Assembly: GCF_001039355.2 (NCBI RefSeq)
Contig: NW_019775458.1
Location: 670,474-734,473 of the forward strand
DNA from: Lingula anatina
Lineage: Eukaryota; Brachiopoda; Lingulata; Lingulida; Lingulidae
DNA: 64,000 nt
Direction: 5' to 3'
A model generated the notes under the pieces. That model saw only the letters and a program-made list of their open reading frames with translations. It was not told the DNA's origin and made no database searches. Shown here one piece after another: positions 42,301 through 54,300 of the stretch; position 1 is the stretch's first letter; every line of letters starts with the position of its first letter. Both the position numbers and the translations under genes were made by a program.

Positions 42301-45300
42301 TAGCACATGGATAAGGATCCTCGTCTTAGTAGAGCTATAAACTTTTCATTGCCATTAGTATTCCTTTTCATACTGGCTTTAAAAATTCTTGAAAATATAG
42401 CTACCAAGGAATTCTGTGAGTTACGTACATGAAGGAAACAATAGCAGAAAAGCAGAACGAAGTTAATTCATACAATGTGGCATACAAAAAACGCGAGGTG
42501 TTCTAACGATCAAATTTCTCTGATAGAGAACTACATTAAAAGCCACTTTTACACAGCTAATAGTTTTACAGCAAGAGAAAAAAAAAGCAAGCATGAAATG
42601 TTCACCACTGATGTGCATAGAAATAATGAGCCGAATAGAATGCCAACGGTCAGTGGAAGTAAACTCACGTGGAAAGGTGTATGTTCGCCCTCTGAGATAA
42701 ACAGTCACAAACCAGTTTCACCTGTATTGCTAAAGAAAAACATCTTAAAAGAGAGAGAAGAGAGATCTGCAGAGAGAGGGAGCACTAGTGTTTAAGTTTG
42801 TAGGCTACAGGATCAGTTTACAGTCAGTTATTGTGATTTGCCCTAGGGCAATTTGTGTAATATTTCACATTTTTTGCATTGACATTGAAGAGTTTAGGCT
42901 AGGCTCGTTGAATAGTCCTTCTCCCAGTAGTTTAATGTTACAATAATGCACTAAGGATTGTTAAAATTTGCAGCAGTATATGTTTCAGTGGAAGTTTTTT
43001 TCTTATTTCAGCAGAGCCATGATACTTTAAAGAGGCAGCAGCAGCAACAGCATCCACATCATCAGCAGCAGCACGTACATTATTCTGTAAGTATGAAAAT
43101 GATTAAGTCTTTGTGAAAACATGGACTGTTCATATCAAATGCTACTACCCATTACTGAAATGGGGAAAGAGAGCACTTTGTTTCCAGTGTAGGTCAAATT
43201 GGCCATGTAAGTTGTGCATTAAGTGCTTTACCAGTGGGAGCCTTTAAATACTAGAGGGGGTTGGTAGAAATGGTCTCAAGAAAGGCTTATCCAATACCTT
43301 TGAATTTGTAGTGCTTTCTTTATCCATCCTATAAATCCTTCCTATTTGCTATAAAATGTTTTTTGCCAAGCCCTGCTCGATATCACATCTGACAGGAAAT
43401 CCAGCAGCAAGATCGGAATTGACACCATAGTTGCGTGACAATTCCATCACCTAACTTGAACATCAATCCCCCCTACAACTTATGTCTCCATGAGTAGGAG
43501 CTTTAACAAGATGACAAGAGAGCCAGAGGACAACAGAGATAATGTGGCATGGAAATCGTGCAGTGATTTTCTAGTGGAGATACTGTTACCTAATCTGCAT
43601 GCGTATGTCATTGTCACTTGATCCGGTCACCAAGTCCTAGAAGCAACATATCTTTGGCTTACTGCTGAGTGCAAAATTACTGTAAAAAGGAGTCCATGAC
43701 AATTGAATGATGGACATGACACCATGGGCTTTTGTTTTAGTTGTAAGAGGTTAGGATTCTGCATGAAGTGGTTAAATTTTTTTATTAGAATTCTGTCATA
43801 AAGACAAATACAGCTTTGACATCAAGTTCAGAGGATAGTCATAGCCACTGGAAGTATTTTTACTTCACTGTATATTTTTGAACAACTGTAACTGCCACAA
43901 TAGCAGCAGTTCTTGGTTCTAGGTATAGGTTTTTGGATCCAGCTGTCACCTGGAAATCCAGGTAACTGAACTGTAAAAGGTGCTGCTACAAAATGGGACG
44001 GAATGAATTAAAACAAAATTATTTCTGCAGGCAAAATGGTGATTAAGGATGTGGTACCAATTTTTGACATTTGAAGCATATTTTGAGTTTTTTTAAACTC
44101 CCCTCTCAATTTGCAGCAGATTGACAAATATTTCTTTGAAGTTCAAATATTATTAATTGAAAAGATGCAGGGTTATCATATTATACCTAGATGAACAAGT
44201 GAAAGTTATCAACCAGAAACATCAGAAGTTATGATGGCTTTTTGAATTTTCCAAAAAAAAAAAATGCATTGCATTACTGAATTGCCTTTATAAACTGAAC
44301 ATATGGGGTTCCTACAGAGACATCACATTAAGTACAGCTCAGTGGTAAGTTTTGCAAATTGAAGGCACTGGTGCTATTCTTCTAGGTTTTCAACACCATG
44401 TAGCAGACTCCTACCAGTCTGTAGGTAATTTGTATTTCTGAGTTCTTAGAGTTATGGTATATGTATTCTTTATTAGTTTGAGCATATGTTTTGGGTCATT
44501 GTTATGGTCAGAACTTGAACAAAAGCAGATTAGGTATGAACTCACTCTGGTACTCCTCGACTAGCATGTGGTGGAAAGTGGAATATGTTTTCTGCTGGAT
44601 TTCTATGGCAATAGTTAAAGCAACGTTGGTGTGTGTTTTGATGAACTTCTATTTTTAAACACTATTGTTAAGGATTAGTAAAAGGTACTGGAACCATTCG
44701 ACATGGGGAACAGTTCAATTTTGGTTCAGTGTTTTTAAGGTCAGGTTGTTTATTTTCAAACTAAAAGGTTATTTGGCTGACCTTGAATGAAATGGTATCT
44801 TGACGTATGACATTTTTAATTAAAATTTTCTTCTAGGGCTACAAAAGTAAGAAAATTTTGCCTAATCAAAAGACAGTTTTCATTTTATTGGTTTCAATAT
44901 TTATTCAATAGAGCATATAATATGCCACCGATTAAAAACAGTTTCAAGTTTCAGTTTTGAACAAGACTTGACTATTCATAGTTATTTCACTTTAAAAAAT
45001 TATTCAGGAGTTGCTGTGATTGGTTAGACTGAAAAAATTGCACAGGGACTAATTACAGGACTGGTTTAAGTACGAGATGTGCATAGATTAAACAACACCA
45101 TAAATTATAGAATAATACAGAGGGAAAATGGCTTAGTTTTACAGGTTTTAGGCTACTTAAAGGTTAAAGTGACATGTTGAATAACCTAGGCACTCTTAAA
45201 CGTACTTAATTTATTGCCAAGGTTGACTGGAGGAAATCACTAATTTAAAGTGTATAATTCGGGTGACATTTTGATCAGGTGACATTTCATTAGAACATTG

Positions 45301-48300
45301 CAGTGGTTGGAACATGAAGATCAAAGCAAATTAGCTTCTATGGCAATATATTTGGGGGGGGGGGGGAGCATTTTAGGTCTGTGTTGAATACAAAATCCAT
45401 GAAAGTTTCTTTTTAAAAAGCAAACTGAAATGCACCGCTTTCTTATTACCGATGCTTACATAACATACAAGTTTGGTGTTAAAAGGACAATCAGTACCAC
45501 ACAAATAAAATGGCTACATGCAGAAACATTTTTTGATATTTGGAGAACTGTACGTTTGGTGAAGATGCCTATGTGATCAACATGATGAAATGTAAGTAGA
45601 TAATCCAAGAAGTGGTTATGGCATAATCTTCTTCTGAAGGTTGCACAAAGGTTAGGTATAATTGGGGTCATGTTTTTTTTTTTTCTTTTTTGCCAAAGCT
45701 CAGGAACCATTTCCCCCAACGAATGATTGGCATTAAATCATCAAATATTTTTCTTCATTTTTAGCCCAAATGAGTTATCTATAGCAAAAAATTTGCAAAA
45801 ATATTTTACGTCTGCATAAGCCTACTACACGCACATCCACTGGTTGTAATAACAGTGGTGATAATCACGGCGAGCAGGCCATTAGTTTGATTTAGTTGTT
45901 GAGTGTGCATGGAAATAATGCAGACATTTGTGGCAATTTGGCACAACATAATCTCTCTGTCTAATTGAGTTGGCTATGATGAAATAGCGGTGTTATGTGG
46001 TCTATAGTGTGGGTTGTTTGTGGCATGTTTAGTATTGGATGAAAAGGGTTATGTTGTTGAATATATAGGACATGTTGATCTTCATGGATTTTTAAATCAT
46101 ATTTGAAAACTTCAGTATTGTATTGAAATTAACAATAAACAGTGGTTGCATAGATATTATTAGATAAAGTTAGATAAAAGGTAATCCAGCCCCCTTTAAA
46201 AATCACATCAGTCATTTCTTTATATATACATGTACATGTATATGCATCTTTGAATAGGATTCTCAATTGCTGACCTAACTGCAGGTTGTCCAGGTAAATC
46301 CTAGCACCACAGGAAATATTGTATTAACAAACATAGCATAAAATGTATGGTGTTTTTCTTTTTTAAGGGCAAAAAAGCATTGTTGGCAATAATGTGAGTG
46401 CAGTAAGTGGGTACGATTACCTTGAAATCAGCAAGACCAGCATTGTTTGGCATGGCTTACAGACAGACCCATATATAAATAGTATTGTTTTCACAACTTT
46501 CATTACCCATCCCACTCGGATATGTCATTCAGGTTTTAGAAATAGGGACAGCAGCAACCACAACTCGAGATGCACGCTCCCACCCACTCATTTCGGAGTA
46601 GTCGCTTCAGAAGTCAGGACAGTGCTTCAGCCATACAAGGCAAGGATTGTTCCCGGTCCTGCCTACATGTGGTCATAGTTACTCACTGATTCAAAAATTG
46701 TTTTCCTGTTTGGTTTTTAAATGCATCTGCAGCCTGACCCCAAACTTCATTGATGTAACACCAAGAGTACAGTCTAGGTAACTTATTAACTGCCAGATTG
46801 TTGTATTTATGCTGGCTATATTTGTTAAATATCTTTTTTTATTTAAGCCACGCTTTTATTTTCTGAATTTGATTGGATCTTTGGATTACTTACTTACTGC
46901 ATCCTAGACTATTAAAGAGTGCGTTCAAGTTTTATTGGAGAAGTAACACAGACCCCAGGACTGCTTAATAAGGTAATTGTTTGGTTTCAGGTTTTGTTAT
47001 TCGCTCTTCATGTAAAGACGGTTATAGCATGCATGGGTTTAACAAGCTCCTTTTAAAAGAGGTTGGTTTATGGGTTTTTTTATAAGATGATGATCCATAG
47101 GATCTGAACAACATGCTGCTCTTGATCTAGATAATACCAATTTGTGGAAGGGATTTGTTTTAAATGCTGGCGTAACTCGATTTACCACTGTGGTGATGTC
47201 TCTCTTTTGGGACCCAGCCATCTGTCAACCTAATACTCTGCGGTTAGTGTTCTCAGCTCTCTGTCCATCAGATCTGGCTTTATACAAACATCTATCTGGA
47301 TATTGATGGAAGCACAGTCGTCAGCTGCATATATATTAGAATATTTGTCAACCAACCTGCAATCTTCTTTATGAGAAGTTAGTAAAAGAAAATCTGCCAA
47401 TATTTTTCTTTCATTTGCCATTTTTTACTGATTGGAATATGTTTTGGAGTCTGACAAAGTAATTCGCTGATAAAAAGGATTGATGGGAAAAACCAAGGAA
47501 GGATTAGAAACTTATTTTCACTGCAAATTGGCCTTGGGAAAGATGCTCAAGATCTGGAAAGGGAACAATAATAAACAAAAGGCATGAGATTTCAAGTTTC
47601 AAGTGTTGAATTAAACTAAGCAGGGTTTTAAAACTGTGCTTGGAACTGGAGGTTTACTTCCACACAAGGCTTTGTTTTGACGAAAAAGTAAAATGAAGGA
47701 AGTCAGGAGTGAAACAACAATAAACTGAGATTTCACTGGAGGACTCTTTGGACTTCATTTAACTCTGAGACTCTCATTGGTCTCATTCATAAGTTCAAAA
47801 CAGCTTAGAGGCAATAAAAAAACATAAGAGTGATCAAGGACAGAAAAAAGTTAAGTGAAAAAAGTTTACTGCCACCATGAAGCTGTTGAGACCTTGTACA
47901 TCATGCAGTGCCAGACGTAAGAACAAGGCTGTGCAGTTTGCTCCCATTGAGGTAGGGTAAGGTACAGAACTTGGGGGAACGTTATTCTTTTTACAGATAG
48001 AAGAAGAATACAGTCATGTTTTCTAGTACTACGTATTTCAAAGAAGGGTGACGGGTGCAGAATTTAGTCAAGAGACATATGTTTTGGTTTTACTTTTTGT
48101 CTGTGTGATGCTCAAGAATGCCTACTTTTTTTGCTTCATTAATAGTACATTGCCTGTGACCAGTGCTACAAACAGACTCCTGTCTAAATAGTGCATATGA
48201 AGATATTACTGTAGGGTGGTACTCGTTTTTTTAATGTAAATAGTCCATTGTGATGGCAAATAAATACTGTAATCTGTTTCATTAGTTTTAATGTTTAAGT

Positions 48301-51300
48301 ACAGCCTTAGGATGGCTGACAAGGGGGCACGCCCCACTGAATGTAAATAGTCCATAACCTTGGGGTGTGATGACAGATACAGATGCAAATGGAGAAAAAA
48401 ACTGTACAGTGGCTATGTAGGGCCATCCATTGTCATTGTTAACTGTCACTTTATGTAGACATACCTTTGGGTAACTGCTCACAAGCACCATGCTATGTTG
48501 TTAGTTTGGCACCAGTCCAAAATCTTACAGGATGGTGACAGATATAGACACCTTGCTGTATATTTTAATTCACAGGAGCTACCTATATTGTTTACTTGCC
48601 AGTGACTTCCTGGGTGTTTTATAGCCCACTGAATGTAAATGGACCATGAGCCATAAAAGGCTATTGACATATACAGACAGGTTGCTGGCATTTTAATTGA
48701 AAATTCAAGCCATTAGGAATTCAACATGGTTTTCTTGGCCAGGTTGGGGGTGGGGCTAACACTCTACAGAATGTAAACAGCCGGTGACGGGAATAGGTGG
48801 TGACAGATGAGGACAACTACCTGTCACCATGTACCACACAGAACCTTCATTTAATGGTTTGACAGGTGACCACCTGGTGAGAGTTCTTAAATGCTCCATT
48901 TAATGTACTCCACCTGTGATTCCCTATGTGTGTACCATGCTCTGTATCATGTTCCCATCAACAAGACTTGATGTAGTGAAAGATCTTGAAAAGTGATGAC
49001 AGACATGGACAGCTTGCTGTCACCCTCATATTGCAAGGGTCTGCACCAAAGTGTTGAAAGTGTTACTGGGACAGCTGACAGAAGCTGCAAATATTTACTT
49101 TTTTTAGCAAGTTCATACCATGTGCAACTAAATATTTCTGCCAAAAGTATGAAATTTTAGATCTTATATGTGTACATGAATGTTTGTCTTTGAGTATTTT
49201 GTTCTTCTTTAATAGTCCACCTTAATACATTTTATATCAGTGATCTGACAGATAAACTAAAATGTATTTTTCTGTTCTCCTCCAGCAGCCAGTGGCAAGC
49301 ACAGCAGGCGTAGAGCCCAAGTCACACTACACCATGTCTAAGTAAGTACTCTCCTATTAGTACTTAGTTTGAAACTGGTTTACCCTTACCATCAATCATT
49401 AGGCTGTGCATCATCTTTTAATGGGTAAAGGGATCTAATTGTTCATAATGTTTTTTGTTAATATGCTTGTTTGTATGTGTGTTATGATTGGGTTTATGTG
49501 TATTACTAGTATTAACATGACATTTTTTTTATTTATTAAACTTTATTTATTGAAGGTAAAAAAATGGTAAGTTTAAAATTCATCTTTCCCATTGCCCTTA
49601 TATATAAGGTTCTGATACTGCAGGATAAATATCAGCATAAAAAAACTGCTCCAAAGCTATGGCTACATTTGCAATTAGGTGAAGAATTTCCCAAGTGATG
49701 TTCTTTTTAAAAAACGCACTAACATGCACAAAGGATCTATTTTGAAATAGAACGCTTGTAATTAACATTCACAACAATTATAGAAAAAATGAACATTAAC
49801 GTCAGATATGTTCATTATTTTCCCAGATAACTCTAGCTATTATCACAATCAGGATATGTTTCTCAGTACTCACAATCAGGATATGTTTCTCAGTACTTAA
49901 AGAGCAGTAACAAGACATTGGCTATTCTCATGGCCTTTGAGATTTGCCATAGGACCAAGAGGAATGAAATTTCTTGATTGTGGCTAAAATGTTTACAATT
50001 AAAATATTGCTGNCCCTATGTTGTTTACTTGCCAGTGACTTCCTGGGTGTTTTATAGCCCACTGAATGTAAATGGACCATGAGCCATAAAAGGCTATTGA
50101 CATATACAGACAGGTTGCTGGCATTTTAATTGAAAATTCAAGCCATTAGGAATTCAACATGGTTTTCTTGGCCAGGTTGGGGGTGGGGCTAACACTCTAC
50201 AGAATGTAAACAGCCGGTGACGGGAATAGGTGGTGACAGATGAGGACAACTACCTGTCACCATGTACCACACAGAACCTTCATTTAAGGGTTTGACAGGT
50301 GACCACCTGGTGAGAGTTCTTAAATGCTCCATTGAATGTACTCCACCTGTGATTCCCTGTGTGTGTACCATGCTCTGTATCATGTTCCCATCAACAAGAC
50401 TTGGTGTAGTGAAAGATCCTTGAAAAGTGATGACAGACATGGACAGCTTGCTGTCACCCTCATATTGCAAAGATCTGCACCAGGCTGTTGAATGTGTTAC
50501 TGGGACAGCTGACAGAAACTGCAAATATTTACTTTTTTTTTAGCAAGTTCATACCATGTGCAACTAAATATCTCTGCCAAAAGTATGAAATTTTAGATCT
50601 TATATGTGTACATGAATGTTTGTCTTTGAGTATTTTGTTCTTCTTTAATAGTCCACCTTAATACATTTTATATCAGTGATCTGACGGATAAACTAAAATG
50701 TATTTTTCTGTCCTCCTTCAGCAGCCAGTGGCGAGCACAGCAGGCGTAGAGCCCAAGTCACACTACACCATGTCTAAGTAAGTACTCTCCTATTAGTACT
50801 TAGTTTGAAACTGGTTTACCCTTACCATCAATCATTAGGCTGTGCATCATCTTTTAATGGGTAAAGGGATCTAATTGTTCATGATGTTTTTTGTTAATAT
50901 GCATGTGTGTATGTGTGTTATGATTGGGTTTATGTGTATTACTAGTATTAACATGACATTTTTTTTATTTATTAAACTTTATTTATTGAAGGTAAAAAAA
51001 TGGTAAGTTTAAAATTCATCTTTCCCATTGCCCTTATATATAAGGTTCTGATACTGCAGGATAAATATCAGCATAAAAAAACTGCTCCAAAGCTATGGCT
51101 ACATTTGCAATTAGGTGAAGAATTTCCCAAGTGATGTTCTTTTTAAAAAACGCACTAACATGCACAAAGGATCTATTTTGAAATAGAACAGCTTGTAATT
51201 AACATTCACAACAATTATAGAAAAAATGAACATTAACATCAGATATGTTCATTATTTTCCCCAGATAGCTCTAGCTGTTATCACAATCAGGATATGTTTC

Positions 51301-54300
51301 TCAGTACTCACAATCAGGATATGTTTCTCAGTACTTAAAGAGCAGTAACAAGACATTGGCTATTCTCATGGCCTTTGAGATTTGCCATAGGACCAAGAGG
51401 AATGAAATTTCTTGATTGTGGCTAAAATGTTTACAATTAAAATATTGCTGCTTATATATATGAATTTACATGCATTTTGAAAAACTTCACCACACCACAT
51501 ACCTATCCTGACATCTACACATGCATGCATACATGCACACTCACACACACACACACACAAAACCGTCCAGACTCTTCCTGATCATAAATAACAGAATAGG
51601 CTTGCTATTACCATAAGAACCCAATAAGGGTTCACCCATCTGCTTGCAATGCATGAGTGTTTTTGAAGCTTTTTGATATCAAGGGTTATTCTAAACATTG
51701 TGCCTGCAATGGCTGGAACTATTGCAAACTCTGTTTGTAGCTTAGAATCCTTTTTGTGGCTGCAAGAAGTTGAGAGCTTTTATATAATTACCAGTGTAAC
51801 TCTCTACTGAGCATCTCAGTAAGATATTTAGTCTGTTTATTAGGGAACTATTAGAAAATCTTCAAAACATTTGCCAATATGTTTCTAAAAAACCCTTGAG
51901 ATTTAGATGACTGTTGGAGGTAACCAGATGGTTTTTATAGCATTGCCAATCCAGTTTTCATCTGGGCATTTGCAGCTTTTATAGGATAGTTGTGTTCTGT
52001 TTGAACTTCCAGTATGTTTTCAAACAATATCAGTACGTGTTACTTGGAAAAACCACGACATACCACATACACAATACAAGCCTGGAAGCTTTTGAATTAT
52101 GCTCAGAATTGGCATTGTTTTCCAATGTCATGGATAAAACCAATTAATGATGAAACTGCAAGAGGTAGCTCAAAATACTAAGCGCAGTTATCAACAAATG
52201 TCCTTGTTGATTAAACCCGTTAATGATGAAACTGTCGGCGAAAATATTTCAAGGCAATGCAGTGCCATCTAGTGCCTCCACCAGAACCTGCTGGTGTTAG
52301 GACATTGTGTGTGTTGCGTGGATGTATATCGAGAGAGTCAATAACTTAGCCTGCATATAGGCTAGAACTGTATGGCAGAGTGAACAGGAAGAGAACACAT
52401 AGTGCTTAGTATTAACACAGGTGGTGCTGAGGACCCAAGGAGGTTGATATTAACACAGGCACAGGTGGAAATCTTATTTTGGCACAGGGTTCCAACAGCA
52501 GTAGTTTAGATATTAAAATAAATGCTATCAAATCATGGCGTCTATGTTCTGTTGCAGCCGAAGACGCGGAGAGCAGTTTGACATGGATCTGACGTATATA
52601 ACAGAGAGGATCATTGGTGAGTAGAGTTTGATTATAGATTTTGATGAAAATGGTAATTTACTTATTGGACTTGCACCCTGAGTTTCAGTACCATGAACAT
52701 ACAATCATGTGTAAAAATTAATCCAAACCTAATGGCATATAGTCTTTAAGTTCAAAAACTAAACTAGCTACCCACTGTCTTCCTGAAGGTCAGTTACAAT
52801 AGTAAGATTTTATCTCATAGTAACAAATACAATATATGTCTCGTATTTGAGGTGGCATATTTAAATTCTCTTGAACTCCAGTAAAAGTTTGCTTCTAACT
52901 ATAGTACGAACCCATGTACCTACATACTGTGAACTTGCTTGTAATGCCTCAACAGAGTAGTTGCTGTTTTAGGTTCAAAACTTCATTAAAACCCTAATTT
53001 ATTTGGGCTCCTTTTTATGACATGTTTCATCGACCATTGGATAGAAGGTTGCACCTGTTGGGGCAGATATATTTGTAATTAGCTTGGTTAATTTACCTGG
53101 GAAGCATGAATGAGAATGGGAGATGTTCAAGTCCAGAGATATATTTAGCTCTTGTTAAATGTAGTGAGTAAAGGTGGTAACTGTACCTAAGTATGATGCT
53201 TATTGAGAAGTCAGTCAAGGCAAAATGTATGGGATATGATGGCAAGTGAAAAAAAAGCATGATTAATTCAATCAGCAGTTGTAAGACCACAATTAAGAAA
53301 AGTTATGAAAAATGCATATTTTGAGAGATAATGAAACTTGTGATTCTCTCCCAGCAGGTAATAATACCACAAAATGGGAGAAGCTTTTAACTTAATTGCT
53401 AATTGTAGTTACTTCTTATTGCTTGATGTATCGTTCTGTCTCATTGCAGAAAGGCATTTTGATGTAGGAGAATAAAGTACATCTAGCAGATTTACTTTGT
53501 AAGATCTTGGTAAAATTTGTTAAAGAAGAAAGAAAAACATGTTCAGAAGGAGAAACTGTAGTCTCAGGCAGACAGAAATGCAGATTAGTTTTGACGAAAG
53601 AGGTGAATACTTGAAAAGAATCCGATCTTCAAAGAGGAACATGTAGTACGTTATGTGTATCAACCATGTTTTCCTTTTCTTTTACCTTACAGGTAAGGAT
53701 AGATGAAAGGGAACACATCTTTAGAGAGAAACACTTTTTCTGTAGCCTTTTTTTTTCCTTCTTAACCTGACAGGTCATATCTGTTTGATGAAAGGAAGTG
53801 ATATGAAAGACAGAGAGGTGTACACTACTAAAGCCCACTCGTACCTGACCAACAGGTAAATTCAGACCAGGTGCTTGGAGTAAATTAACCAGGTTGCATG
53901 TTGATGGCTTACCCTAGATGGCCATGAAGGAAACGTGTGATGTGCACCAGTGTTTACCCTTGGTGTTCTACTAAAGTTAACATGTTTCGATCTCTTTTTT
54001 ACTTGCAGCCATGACCTTTACCTCGGAGAGCAATGAGGCTACATACAGGAATAACGTGAGAGAAGGCACTCGCATGTTGAAAACTAAACATGGAGAAAAT
54101 TATATGGTAATTTCAAAGGAAAAAATTAACTTCCTTTAAGAGAAAGGATTTTTGTTGCACAGTGCAAAGTCTTTGTGCTTCAGACATTGCTATAATTCAG
54201 AGAAATAGTTTAAACAATACCGATACACTTCCCTCATACAATTTCATAGAAATTTCACAAGTAAAGCTAATAATGATGTTTTTTTTTATGTCAATTTCTG

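Larger units (their letters stand above)
36252..43011 (+). other. Tensin intron between exons c and d
   Basis: 6.8 kb, phase 0. It begins with a long GT repeat and is otherwise mostly occupied by the 2.5-kb tandem duplication described separately. The matching open frames in the two copies (38685/41283 and 39116/41721) are duplicates of each other and resemble no known protein. Confidence 0.85.
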
